Shown in pieces: positions 16,443 to 25,727 of a stretch of DNA of 64,000 nucleotides. This DNA is from Sphaerotilus uruguayifluvii. Lineage in GTDB: Bacteria; Pseudomonadota; Gammaproteobacteria; Burkholderiales; Burkholderiaceae_C. Each line of letters begins with the position of its first letter. The first letter of the stretch is position 1. The notes beneath the pieces are model-generated. The model was given only the letters and a program-made list of their open reading frames with translations. It was not told the DNA's origin and did not search any database. Position numbers and translations under genes: made by a program. The DNA lies in NCBI RefSeq assembly GCF_013294065.1, contig NZ_JABSNM010000004.1, positions 186,001 through 250,000 of the forward strand, read 5' to 3'.

Positions 16443-18197
16443 TCAGCGCCCGAACCGGTTCGGGTGCCAGTACAGGAACTTGGCGTAGATGTCGACGTCC
16501 TTGGTCTCGCGGATGAAGAGCATGCCGACGACGAAGGTCAGGCCGGCCACGCCGATCGGGAACCACAGGCCGTGGTACATGCTGCCGTCCTGCGCGGCCA
16601 TGCCGAAGGCGATCGACGGCAGCAGGCCGCCGAACCAGCCGTTGCCCAGGTGGTAGGGCAGCGACATCGCGGTGTAGCGGATGCGGGTCGGGAACATCTC
16701 GACCAGCGCCGCACCCAGCGGGCCGTAGACCATCGCCACCAGCACCATCATCGCCACCAGCACCGCGACGACGCCGGTGCGGCTGATGCGCGCCGGATCG
16801 GCCTTGGCGGGATAGCCGGCCGCGGCCAGCGCGTCGGGCAGCACCTCCTTGCGGAAGTGCGAGATCTCCAGCAGGCTGTCGTTGTCGAAGCGGCCGCCCT
16901 CCTCGGTCAGCACGCCCGCCGGCGGCTCGAGCACCGTCTCGCCGATGCGCACCTCGGTGGGCGAGCCCGGGGCGAGCGCCTCGTTGGCATAGCTGGCCGA
17001 GAGCTGCGCCAGCGCGCGCTTGGCGATGTCGCAGGGCGTGGCAAAGCTGGTGTCGGTGGCCAGCGGATTGGCCTGGAAGGAGCAGGTCGCCGGATCGGCG
17101 CGCACGACGATGCGCACCTTCTGCTGCGCCTCGGCCAGCGCCGGGTTGGCGAAGGCGGTCAGCGCCTGGTAGAGCGGATGGAGCCCCAGGCAGGCCAGCA
17201 GCAGCCCGGTCATGATGACCGGCTTGCGCCCGACGCGGTCCGACAGCATGCCGAAGCCGACGAACAGCGGCAGCGAGATCAGCAGCGCCAGCGTCAGCAG
17301 CCAGGTCGCGGTGTTCGGGTCGACCTTCAGCACGCTGGTCAGGAAGAACAGCGCGTAGAACTGGCCGGTGTACCAGACCACCGCCTGACCGGCGACCAGG
17401 CCGAACAGCGCCAGCACGATCACCCGCAGGTTCTTCCACTGGCCGAAGCACTCGGCCAGCGGCGCCTTCGAGCCGCGGCCCTCCTGCTGCATGCGCCGGA
17501 AGGCCGGCGACTCGGTCAGCGACAGGCGCAGCCACAGCGACAGCGACAGCATCAGCGCCGACAGGCCGAAGGGCACGCGCCAGCCCCAGTCCGCGAAGGT
17601 CGCCTCGCCCAGCAGCGAGCGAACGCCCAGCACCACCAGCAGCGACAGCAGCAGGCCGATGGTCGCGGTGGTCTGGATCCAGCCGGTGTAGGCGCCGCGC
17701 TGGTGCTGCGGCGCGTGCTCGGCGACATAGATCACCGCGCCGCCGTACTCGCCGCCCAGCGCCAGGCCCTGCAGCATGCGCAGGACCACCAGCGCGATCG
17801 GCGCGAACACGCCGGCGCTGCTGTAGGTCGGCAGCAGCGCCACCGTCACCGTCGACAGGCCCATCAGCGTGACGGTGGCCAGGAAGGTGTGCTTGCGGCC
17901 GACCCGGTCACCGAGGTGGCCGAAGATCACCGCGCCGACCGGACGCACGACGAAGCCGGCCGCGAAGGCCAGCAGCGTCAGGATGAAGGCCGCGGTCGGA
18001 TCCAGCGAGGTGAAGAACTGCCGGGCGATGACCGAGGCCATCGCGCCGTACAGGAAGAAGTCGTACCACTCGAAGATCGTGCCCAGCGAGGAGGTCAGCA
18101 CCAGGCGGCGCTCCTGCGCGCTCATCGGCAGGCGCTCGTCGATCTCGTCGGCAGGCAGGTCGGGAAGATCGGGAAGATCGGTCGGTCGGGAGGCCAT
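16443..18197 (-). CDS. MFS transporter, metabolite:H+ symporter (MHS) family
   Basis: 584 residues. The sequence SSLGTIFEWYDFFLYG in helix 1 and GHLGDRVGRKHTFL in loop 2-3 identify the MHS subfamily (ProP, KgtP, ShiA relatives); GMLSDRVGRKPVIM is the matching loop 8-9 motif. These proteins import organic acids or osmolytes with protons. An extra stretch of about 120 mostly hydrophilic residues, with two Cys, interrupts the C-terminal half after YQALTAFANPALAEAQQK and before the helix VVAVLVAMMVLVAMV. It probably faces the periplasm. Substrate cannot be predicted. Confidence 0.88.
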   Translation of the reverse strand: MASRPTDLPDLPDLPADEIDERLPMSAQERRLVLTSSLGTIFEWYDFFLYGAMASVIARQFFTSLDPTAAFILTLLAFAAGFVVRPVGAVIFGHLGDRVGRKHTFLATVTLMGLSTVTVALLPTYSSAGVFAPIALVVLRMLQGLALGGEYGGAVIYVAEHAPQHQRGAYTGWIQTTATIGLLLSLLVVLGVRSLLGEATFADWGWRVPFGLSALMLSLSLWLRLSLTESPAFRRMQQEGRGSKAPLAECFGQWKNLRVIVLALFGLVAGQAVVWYTGQFYALFFLTSVLKVDPNTATWLLTLALLISLPLFVGFGMLSDRVGRKPVIMTGLLLACLGLHPLYQALTAFANPALAEAQQKVRIVVRADPATCSFQANPLATDTSFATPCDIAKRALAQLSASYANEALAPGSPTEVRIGETVLEPPAGVLTEEGGRFDNDSLLEISHFRKEVLPDALAAAGYPAKADPARISRTGVVAVLVAMMVLVAMVYGPLGAALVEMFPTRIRYTAMSLPYHLGNGWFGGLLPSIAFGMAAQDGSMYHGLWFPIGVAGLTFVVGMLFIRETKDVDIYAKFLYWHPNRFGR

Positions 18198-18238
18198 CGC
18201 TCACTCCAGGGCAGCGGGAACAGGGAACATGGCGGCGC

Positions 18239-19084
18239 TCACAGGCGCAGCCCCGGAATCGTCTCGAGCAGGCGCCGCGGCACCAGCGCCGCAGCCTCGG
18301 GCAGCGCCTCGGCGGCCCGCAGGCCGCGGCCGAGGATCTGCTCGGCGCCGTTGCGGCCGAAGGCCTCGACCAGCGCCACATGCAGCACCCGCACCAGATC
18401 GGCCAGGTCGCCGGCCGAGCCGGCCAGGCGCCAGTCGCTGTCGAGCGGGCGCGCCCAGGCGGTGCGAAAGGCCAGTCGCAGCGCCGGCGAGGCCGCGGCG
18501 GAGTCGGCACGGCGCAGCACGTCGCGGCGCACCTCGTCGAGCGCCTCGGCGTGGAAGCGCCGCACCTCGGCGACCACCGCCCCGACCAGCGCGGCGAACA
18601 GCACCACGGCCGGCCCATGGCCGTCCTGGCTCTCCGGCGCACGCGGCACCGGCGCCGGCACGGCGGCCGCCATGCCGACCGCCCCGTCCAGGCGCGCAGC
18701 CTGCAGCGCGCGCTCGACCGGGTTGATCACCGGTGCCGCCGGGGGCGGCGGCGGAGCCACGGCAGGCGCCGGGGGCTCGGGCGGCGCGGCCGGCGGCTCG
18801 ACGGCCCGGGCGGCCTGCATCGCCGCCCAGGGATCGGCCGGCAGCCGGTCCTCGCGCTCGCGCAGGGCCTTGTAGAGATCGCTGTAGAGCCGCTTGACGG
18901 TGGCGGCGTCGAACAGGTGCCGCGCGGCCAGGCGATCGACGAAGCCGATGATGTCGGAGACCTGGTCGGCGCGCATGGTGTCGTGCTGCAGCCACAGCGC
19001 CTCGTGCAGCGAGGCCTCGTCGAGCAGGGGATCGAGCACGGCCACCGTGGCACGGCGACGGATCGAGCGGGGGTCAGCGGCCAT
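18239..19084 (-). CDS. Uncharacterised protein with Pro/Ala-rich linker
   Basis: 281 residues, start at MAADPRSIRRRA. I do not recognise the family. The N-terminal ~95 residues are helical and charged (LHEALWLQHDTMRADQVSDI, LYSDLYKALREREDRLPADP). A proline/alanine-rich linker follows (EPPAAPPEPPAPAVAPPPPP), then a helical C-terminal domain (VVAEVRRFHAEALDEVRRDV, LVRVLHVALVEAFGRNGAEQ). No signal peptide or membrane helix is evident. It lies 41 bp upstream of the MFS gene on the same strand and could be co-transcribed with it. Confidence 0.6.
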   Translation of the reverse strand: MAADPRSIRRRATVAVLDPLLDEASLHEALWLQHDTMRADQVSDIIGFVDRLAARHLFDAATVKRLYSDLYKALREREDRLPADPWAAMQAARAVEPPAAPPEPPAPAVAPPPPPAAPVINPVERALQAARLDGAVGMAAAVPAPVPRAPESQDGHGPAVVLFAALVGAVVAEVRRFHAEALDEVRRDVLRRADSAAASPALRLAFRTAWARPLDSDWRLAGSAGDLADLVRVLHVALVEAFGRNGAEQILGRGLRAAEALPEAAALVPRRLLETIPGLRL

Positions 19085-19445
19085 GGCCGGCCTCCTCGGT
19101 CGGAAGCGGTCCGCGGCGGAGGTCGGGGACCTCGCCAGCAAGTGCATGAAGAGAGACAGGATTCATCGGAGGACAGGCCGCATCGCACGGAAACGGCTCT
19201 TGTTGTGTTGCGAAAGTCGGCGGGACGACACGAAGCATCCGCCCGCGCATCGATGAAAGCACATTTCCGGCATTCCAGCCTCCGGGCAGGACCCGGGAGA
19301 AGAACGCGCCGGACCGAGGTACTGAATCGTTTTTCACGCTTCGACCCCAAGAAAGCGCGAACGATCACCGGGCAGGCGTGCGAGACTTTCGCCACACTCG
19401 GGATTTGCCGGTTTTTCCATAATCCAGCGCCTGCCGTGCCCGTCC
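19085..19445 (+). other. 361 bp divergent intergenic region
   Basis: Separates the unknown minus-strand gene from the plus-strand sensor kinase gene and must hold both promoters. No open frame with coding character, RNA or strong repeat was seen. The only promoter-like element is CATAAT at 19418-19423 with no convincing -35. Confidence 0.5.
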
Positions 19446-21407
19446 ATGCCCTGCGAACCGATGTCCTCCCCCGGAGCCCCTGAACTGCCGATCGATCTGG
19501 TGCCCGACGCCGCCGTGCTGGCGGGCGCCGACGACGGTCGCGTGCGCGGCGCCAACGCGGCGGCGCGGCGGCTGTTCGGTCCGGACGGCCTCGGACCCGG
19601 CGAGCGTCTGGACGAGCGCATCGCGCCGGAGCACCGGGCGCAGCTCGACGAGCTGCTGCGGCGTCCGGTCGCGGACGTCGGCCCGCGCATCGTCGTGCGG
19701 CTGGCCGGCAGCGGCCCGGCCGGCGCCGCGGTGCAGGCCATGCTGCGCGTCGGACCGCGGGTCGAGGGCCCGCGGGGCGCGGTGCGGCTGTGGCAGTTCG
19801 AGGAGATCGGGCGCACCGAGCGGCACGACCCGCTGCACATGCGCATCTTCGACGCGATGCCGCACGCGATGCTGGTCATCGACGAGGCGGCGCGGGTGCT
19901 CGCCGGCAACGCCGCGGCGCTGGCGCTGTTCGGACTCGATCCGCTGTCGATGCGCGGGCGCCGCATCGACCAGCTCGGCTGGACGCTGCTCGACGCGCGA
20001 GGCCGGCCTCAGCACGGCGGCGAGCCGCTGCGCCAGCATCTGCTGCCCGGCGAGCGCCCCCCGGGCCCGCGGCCGCTGGCGCCGGTGCATCTGCGCGCCC
20101 CGGACGGCCGCGAACGCTGGCTCGACATCACGACGACGCCGGTGGCGCTGATGCCGGGACTGGCTCCGGCCAGCCATGTCTGCGCGATCGTCGACGTGAC
20201 CGCGCAGATGCAGGCCGAGCGGCTGCGCGCCGGCTCGGACCGGCGGCTCGAGCGCTTCATGCAGCTGTCGCCGGGCGCACCGTTCGCGCTGCAGCTGATC
20301 GGCGATCCGGCCCGGCTGCGCTTCACCCTGCTGTCGCCCGGGCTGTGCCGCGCCTTCGGCCGCGACGAGGGCGAGCTGACCGACCCCGGTTTCCGGGTGC
20401 TGCCGCATGTGCATGCCGAGGACCGCGACCGGCTCGCCGACGGCATGCGCGAGGCCGTGCGGCGCCTGGGCGACTTCCATCTGGAGTTCCGCATCGTGCA
20501 TCCGATCCGCGGCCCGGTCTGGCACGAGGCCCGCGCGGCCGTCGAGATCGACGAGAACGGCCGCCCCGGCGCCTACGGCTACCTGCTCGACATCGGCGCG
20601 CGCAAGCGGGCCGAGCAGCAGATCGAGGCGCTGCATGCCAGCCTGGAGCAGCGCGTGAGCGAGCGCACCGCGGAGCTCGAGGCCAAGCACCGCGAGATGG
20701 AGCGCTTCACCTACTCGGTCTCGCACGACCTGAAGGCGCCGCTGCGCGGGCTCGACGGCTACAGCCGGCTGCTGCTGTCGGAAAAGGCGGCGCAGCTCGA
20801 CGAGGAAGGCCGGCTCTTCGTCGACAACATCCGCCGCGCGGCCAACCAGATGAGCCAGCTCATCGAGGACCTGCTGGCCTACTCGCGCATCGAGCGGCTG
20901 CGCCCGACGCTGGTGCCGATCGTGCTGCAGGACCTGGTCGACGAGACGCTGGCCGAGGTCGGCGGCTGCCTGGCCCATGCCGGCGCGGAGGTCGCCACCG
21001 ACCTGGGCGCGCTGGTGATCCTGGGCGAACGCAAGGGCCTGCTGCTGACGCTCAGGAACCTGGTCGACAATGCGATCAAGTTCCGGCGTCCGGACCGGCC
21101 GCTGCGGCTGTCGATCAGCGCGATCTCGCGCCCCGATGCCCAGGGCCGGGCCGGCGTCGAGCTGTCCGTCGGCGACAACGGCATCGGCTTCGACATGCGC
21201 TACCACGACCGCATCTTCGACATCTTCCAGCGCCTGCACCGGGTCGAGGACTATCCCGGCACCGGCATCGGCCTGGCGATCGTGCGCAAGGCGATGGAGC
21301 GCATGCACGGGCGCGTCCACGCGCGCTCCGAGCCCGGCCGAGGCGCCACCTTCGTGCTCGAATTCACCTGCCCGACCGGCCGTACCGTCGGCGAGACCCC
21401 TGCATGA
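19446..21407 (+). CDS. Multi-PAS sensor histidine kinase
   Basis: 653 residues, without membrane helices, so probably cytoplasmic. Three PAS-like regions precede the kinase core: one near residues 15-110, one starting HMRIFDAMPHAMLVIDEAA and one near residues 265-400 ending GAYGYLLDIGARKRAEQQIE. The H-box is YSVSHDLKAPLRGLDGYSRL, the variant found in bacteriophytochrome-type kinases. The ATPase domain has N-box NLVDNAIKF, G1 VGDNGIGFDM and G2 GTGIGLAIVRKAM, so it looks active. It overlaps the next gene, a two-receiver c-di-GMP protein, by 4 bp; that protein is the obvious phosphotransfer partner. An alternative start is Met6. Confidence 0.9.
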   Translation: MPCEPMSSPGAPELPIDLVPDAAVLAGADDGRVRGANAAARRLFGPDGLGPGERLDERIAPEHRAQLDELLRRPVADVGPRIVVRLAGSGPAGAAVQAMLRVGPRVEGPRGAVRLWQFEEIGRTERHDPLHMRIFDAMPHAMLVIDEAARVLAGNAAALALFGLDPLSMRGRRIDQLGWTLLDARGRPQHGGEPLRQHLLPGERPPGPRPLAPVHLRAPDGRERWLDITTTPVALMPGLAPASHVCAIVDVTAQMQAERLRAGSDRRLERFMQLSPGAPFALQLIGDPARLRFTLLSPGLCRAFGRDEGELTDPGFRVLPHVHAEDRDRLADGMREAVRRLGDFHLEFRIVHPIRGPVWHEARAAVEIDENGRPGAYGYLLDIGARKRAEQQIEALHASLEQRVSERTAELEAKHREMERFTYSVSHDLKAPLRGLDGYSRLLLSEKAAQLDEEGRLFVDNIRRAANQMSQLIEDLLAYSRIERLRPTLVPIVLQDLVDETLAEVGGCLAHAGAEVATDLGALVILGERKGLLLTLRNLVDNAIKFRRPDRPLRLSISAISRPDAQGRAGVELSVGDNGIGFDMRYHDRIFDIFQRLHRVEDYPGTGIGLAIVRKAMERMHGRVHARSEPGRGATFVLEFTCPTGRTVGETPA

Positions 21408-23938
21408 ACCTGATCTATGTCGAGGACAACCCGCTCGATGCGGACCTGACGCGCCGGATGCTGGCGCTGCGGGCCCCGCGGCTGCAGCTGCGGCTGGCCG
21501 CCACGCTCGAGCAGGCGCGCGCGCTGCTGGCCGAGCCGGACTGCGCCTGCGACGTGCTGCTGATCGACATGAACCTGCCCGACAGCAACGGCATCGAGCT
21601 GGTCGCGCAGGTGCGCCGCAGCCGCCCGGCCCTGACGGTGCTGGTGCTGACCGGCTGCGGCGACGAGGAGGCCGCGGTCAGCGCGCTGCGCAGCGGCGCC
21701 GACGACTACATCATCAAGGACACCCGCTATCTCGACGACCTGCCCGCGACGATCGAGACGGCCGTGCGGCGCCGCCGGGAACGTCCGGACCACGTCGGCC
21801 ACCAGGTGCTGCATGTGCTGTATGCCGAGCGCACCGCCAGCGACGTCGACCTGCTGCGCCGCCACCTGCGCCAGCAGGCCCCGCACATCCTGGTCGAGGC
21901 GGTCGGCAGCGCCGCCGAGGTGCTCGCCGCGCTCGACCGCGGCGGCGCCGACGCGCTCGGCCCGATCGACGTGCTGCTGCTGGACTACCTGCTGCCGGGC
22001 ATGAACGCGCTCGAGCTGGTGCAGGAGGTGCGCGAGAAGCGCGGCCTGGACCTGCCGATCGTCGTCGTCACCGGCCAGGGCGACGAGACGGCCGCGGCGC
22101 AGGCGATCAAGCTCGGCGCGCACGACTACCTGGTCAAGCGCGACCTGTCGCTGCCGCGGCTGCACATCGCGCTGGAGTCGGCCTTCCTGCGGGTGCAGCT
22201 CGAGCGCGAGCGCCGCGCGCTGGCCGAGAGCGAGCGGCGCTTCCGCGAGCTGGCCGCGACCATCGACGACGTCGTCTGGCTCAGCGACCCCGACGAGCGC
22301 CGGCTGCTCTACGTCAGCCCGGCGATCGAGCGGATCTGGGGCATGCCGGTCGAGGAGATGATGAAGGACTGGCGGCTGTGGTTCGCGCAGATCCATCCGG
22401 AGGACATCGAGGCGGTGCGTGCGGCGGTGGTGGATGCCTCGCCGCACCGCGGCAACTACGAGCTGCGCTTCCGGATGCGCCGCCCGGACGGCCAGCTCCG
22501 CCATGTGCTGCTGCGCAGCTTCGCGGTGCAGGACGAGCACGGCAACACCGTGCGGCGCGCCGGCATCGCGCAGGACGTCACCGAGCAGCACCTGCAGGAC
22601 GCGCGCATCCAGCATCTGGCCTACCACGATCCGCTGACCGACCTGCCCAACCGGATGCTGATGCTCGACCGGATGGAGCGCGGCCTGGCGCAGGCGCAGC
22701 GCCACCACCGCGCGCTGGCGCTGCTCTTCCTCGATCTCGACCGCTTCAAGACGATCAACGACACGCTCGGCCACCTGGTCGGCGACGAGCTGCTGCGCCA
22801 GGTGGCGCAGCGGCTGCGCCAGCTGCTGCCGCCGGACGTGACGATCGCGCGGCTCGGCGGCGACGAGTTCCTGGTGCTGGTCGAGGACCTCGACGATGCG
22901 GCGCAGGCCGCACGCATCGCCGACGAGCTGATGGGCGCGCTCGACCTGCCCTTCGAGATCGACGCGCAGGACCTGCATGTCAGCGCCAGCGTCGGCGTGA
23001 GCCTGTATCCGCGCGACAGCAGTGATGCGCAGACGCTGCTGAAGTACGCCGACACCGCGCTCTACAAGGCCAAGGCGGCCGGACGCAACACCTACTGCTT
23101 CTTCAGCCCGGAGATGGATGCGCAGGCGCACGAGCGGCTGCGCCTGGAGAACGACCTGCGCCGCGCGATCGAGCGCGGCGAGCTGCGGGTGCACTACCAG
23201 CCGCAGTTCGCCGCCGACGGCCGGCTCGAGGGCGCCGAGGCGCTGCTGCGCTGGCAGCATCCGCAGCGCGGCCTGATCGGCCCGGGCGAGTTCATCCCGC
23301 TGGCCGAGGAGACCGGCCTGATCCATGTCATCGGCGACTGGGTGCTCGACGAGGCCTGCCACCAGGCGCGGCAGTGGCATCTGCTCGGCCACGCCGGCGT
23401 GCGGGTCGCGGTCAACCTGTCGGTGCGCCAGCTCCAGCGCCACGGCCTGGACCGCACGGTGCGCTCGGCGCTGCGCCGCAGCGGCCTGGCCGCCGCCCAG
23501 CTCGAGCTCGAGATCACCGAGTCGAGCATGATGGACGACCCGGAAGGCACGCTGTCGCTGCTGCACACGCTGCGCGGCATCGGCGTGCAGCTCTCGGTCG
23601 ACGACTTCGGCACCGGCTACTCGAGCCTGGCCTACCTGAAGCGCCTGCCGCTGCAGCGGCTGAAGATCGACCGCTCCTTCGTCGACGGCATCCCGGACGA
23701 CGGCGACGACATCGCCATCGTCGAGGCCATCGTCGCGCTGGCGCGCAAGATGAACCTGCGCATCGTCGCCGAGGGCGTCGAGACCGGCGCGCAGCGCGAC
23801 CTGCTGACGCGGCTGGGCTGCGACGAGATGCAGGGCTACCTGCTCGGCCGGCCGATGGCTGCCGCCGAGATGCAGGCGCTGCTGGCGCGCTGCCGCGCAG
23901 GCGTCGGCGCAGCGGCCGGCGTCAGCCTCGGCGCCTGA
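21404..23938 (+). CDS. Response regulator with REC-REC-PAS-GGDEF-EAL architecture
   Basis: 844 residues, starting in a 4 bp overlap with the kinase gene. The first receiver domain has the acidic pocket (YVEDNPLDAD), phospho-acceptor Asp in LLIDMNLPDS and Lys in IIKD. The second keeps the Asp (LLLDYLLPGM) and Lys (YLVKRD) but its acidic pair reads LYAERTASD, so phosphorylation there is less certain. A PAS domain leads to a GGDEF domain with intact RLGGDEFLVL and an EAL domain with EALLRWQHPQRG and DDFGTGYSSLAYLKRL. It should make and/or degrade cyclic di-GMP, switched by the kinase encoded before it. Confidence 0.93.
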   Translation: MNLIYVEDNPLDADLTRRMLALRAPRLQLRLAATLEQARALLAEPDCACDVLLIDMNLPDSNGIELVAQVRRSRPALTVLVLTGCGDEEAAVSALRSGADDYIIKDTRYLDDLPATIETAVRRRRERPDHVGHQVLHVLYAERTASDVDLLRRHLRQQAPHILVEAVGSAAEVLAALDRGGADALGPIDVLLLDYLLPGMNALELVQEVREKRGLDLPIVVVTGQGDETAAAQAIKLGAHDYLVKRDLSLPRLHIALESAFLRVQLERERRALAESERRFRELAATIDDVVWLSDPDERRLLYVSPAIERIWGMPVEEMMKDWRLWFAQIHPEDIEAVRAAVVDASPHRGNYELRFRMRRPDGQLRHVLLRSFAVQDEHGNTVRRAGIAQDVTEQHLQDARIQHLAYHDPLTDLPNRMLMLDRMERGLAQAQRHHRALALLFLDLDRFKTINDTLGHLVGDELLRQVAQRLRQLLPPDVTIARLGGDEFLVLVEDLDDAAQAARIADELMGALDLPFEIDAQDLHVSASVGVSLYPRDSSDAQTLLKYADTALYKAKAAGRNTYCFFSPEMDAQAHERLRLENDLRRAIERGELRVHYQPQFAADGRLEGAEALLRWQHPQRGLIGPGEFIPLAEETGLIHVIGDWVLDEACHQARQWHLLGHAGVRVAVNLSVRQLQRHGLDRTVRSALRRSGLAAAQLELEITESSMMDDPEGTLSLLHTLRGIGVQLSVDDFGTGYSSLAYLKRLPLQRLKIDRSFVDGIPDDGDDIAIVEAIVALARKMNLRIVAEGVETGAQRDLLTRLGCDEMQGYLLGRPMAAAEMQALLARCRAGVGAAAGVSLGA

Positions 23939-24719
23939 GGCAGGCGGAGAGGAACTCCTCGAGGATCGGCCGCCCGTCGAGCTGCGCCGGATGGTGGCGG
24001 TCCTGGGCCATGAACTCCGGATGCCACTGCATGCCGAAGACCAGGCTGGGCCCGCGCCAGCGGATCGCCTCGACCAGGCCGTCGGGCGCCGAGCGGGCCT
24101 CGACCACCAGATCGCGGCCCAGGTCCTTGACCGCCTGATGATGGATCGAGTTGATCGTCATGCGCTCGACCCCCGGATACAGCCGCGCCAGCCCCGATCC
24201 GGGCACGATCCGGGCGTCGTGGAACTGGCGGTCGTACTGCTGGGCATGCAGATGGCGGACCTCGGAGGGCTGCTGCGTCGGAATGTCCTGGTAGAGCGTG
24301 CCGCCCAGCGCGACATTGATCAGCTGGCAGCCGCGGCAGATGCCCACCACCGGCTTGGCCGCGCTGACGAAGGCGTCGAACAGGTCGATCTCGTAGCGGT
24401 CGCGCACCCGGTCGCCGCGCCACTCGGGCCGCAGCGGCGTCTCGCCGTAGCTCTCGGGCGCGATGTCGTTGCCGCCCTGCAGCACCAGCCCGTCGAGCTG
24501 GCTGGCGTACTCGGCCAGGCTCATCTCGCTGCGCGCGAGCATGCCGTCGCTCTCGATGGCCGGAATCATCACCGCCAGGGCCCGCCCGCCCAGGATCCAG
24601 TGCGCCACCGACTGCTCGAGGTAGTGCAGCGTGCGGGTGAAGACGCCGCCGATGTCGGCCACCGGCGCGGCCGGAAAGTAGATGCGGGCGGAAATGCCGA
24701 TCAGCGGCGGGCGGGACAT
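23922..24719 (-). CDS. Class I glutamine amidotransferase, gamma-glutamyl-GABA hydrolase-like
   Basis: 265 residues starting MSRPPLIGISARIYF. The triad of the family is visible: Cys nucleophile in VVGICRGCQLINVALGG, and His/Glu in FGMQWHPEFMAQD. The overall pattern follows PuuD-type hydrolases (peptidase C26), which split gamma-glutamyl amides such as gamma-glutamyl-GABA. No putrescine-pathway genes are nearby, so the substrate is open. Its 3' end overlaps the convergent GGDEF-EAL gene by 17 bp. An upstream extension of the frame exists but lacks family similarity. Confidence 0.87.
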   Translation of the reverse strand: MSRPPLIGISARIYFPAAPVADIGGVFTRTLHYLEQSVAHWILGGRALAVMIPAIESDGMLARSEMSLAEYASQLDGLVLQGGNDIAPESYGETPLRPEWRGDRVRDRYEIDLFDAFVSAAKPVVGICRGCQLINVALGGTLYQDIPTQQPSEVRHLHAQQYDRQFHDARIVPGSGLARLYPGVERMTINSIHHQAVKDLGRDLVVEARSAPDGLVEAIRWRGPSLVFGMQWHPEFMAQDRHHPAQLDGRPILEEFLSACLRRRG

Positions 24720-24893
24720 GGGCAGACATCCTTCACGGCAGGCGACACGGAACCATCGCCGCATCACGGCCCATTCTCGCAAACCCCGTCCGGCCGACCG
24801 TGTTGCAGGTGTGGCTTTGTGTACGACCGTCCGCCCGGGCGGCGGGGACTTCGCCGCGCTGATAGCATGCCGGTCGTGATCTGAAAGAACGAC

Positions 24894-25649
24894 GTGCAAG
24901 ACAACGATGACTTCCGCCGCCCGATGAACAGCCCGACCCCGCTGCAGCATGACCGCCCGGACGACGAGGGCCGGCTGGTCTCGACGGTGATCCGCGAGCG
25001 CATCCGCGCCTCCGGCCGACGCTTCCACGCCAACGACAACATCGCCGACTTCATCCGCCCGGGCGAGCTCGACGCGCTGCTCGAGGAGGTCGCCGGCCAG
25101 ATGTCGGGCGTGCTGCGCAGCCTGGTGATCGACACCGAGAGCGACCACAACACCCAGGACACCGCGCGCCGCGTCGCCAAGATGTACCTGAAGGAAGTCT
25201 TCCGCGGCCGCTACGAGCCGCAGCCGCCGGTCACCGAGTTCCCCAACGCCGAGCGTCTGGGCGAGCTGATGATCGTCGGGCCCATCACCGTGCGCAGCGC
25301 CTGCTCGCACCACCTGTGCCCGATCATCGGCAAGCTGTGGATCGGCATCCTGCCCAACGAGCACTCGGCGCTGATCGGCCTGTCGAAGTACGCGCGCCTG
25401 GCCGAATGGGTGATGAGCCGCCCGCAGATCCAGGAGGAGGCGATCATCCAGGTCGCCGACCTGCTGGCCGACAAGATGCAGCCCGACGGTCTGGCGCTGG
25501 TCATGGAGGCCGACCACTTCTGCATGGGCTGGCGCGGCGTGCGCGACCTGGACTCGAAGATGATCAACAGCGTGATGCGCGGCGCCTTCCTGAAGGATCC
25601 GAACCTGCGCCGCGAATTCCTTGCGCTGCTGGGCCAGCGCAAGGGCTGA
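24894..25649 (+). CDS. folE: GTP cyclohydrolase I
   Basis: 251 residues from GTG at 24894, or 241 from the in-frame ATG at 24924. It converts GTP to dihydroneopterin triphosphate for folate synthesis. Visible motifs: SDHNTQDTARRVAKMY, TVRSACSHHLCPIIGKLWIG (zinc-binding Cys and His) and ALVMEADHFCMGWRG (second zinc Cys). The divergent 174 bp upstream region shared with the amidotransferase gene probably carries the promoter. An AAAGAA stretch precedes the GTG. Confidence 0.93.
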   Translation: MQDNDDFRRPMNSPTPLQHDRPDDEGRLVSTVIRERIRASGRRFHANDNIADFIRPGELDALLEEVAGQMSGVLRSLVIDTESDHNTQDTARRVAKMYLKEVFRGRYEPQPPVTEFPNAERLGELMIVGPITVRSACSHHLCPIIGKLWIGILPNEHSALIGLSKYARLAEWVMSRPQIQEEAIIQVADLLADKMQPDGLALVMEADHFCMGWRGVRDLDSKMINSVMRGAFLKDPNLRREFLALLGQRKG

Positions 25650-25727
25650 GCCGGCCCGGCCGCCGCCTCACCGACGTCACCGCCCGCCACCGCCAGCCAC
25701 TGCCCACGAGGGCGAAGAGGAATCCCG

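Noticed and set aside
19418-19423. CATAAT as a promoter -10 for the PAS kinase gene
   Set aside because: No -35 hexamer lies at 16-18 bp, and the gene start is only about 22 bp away.
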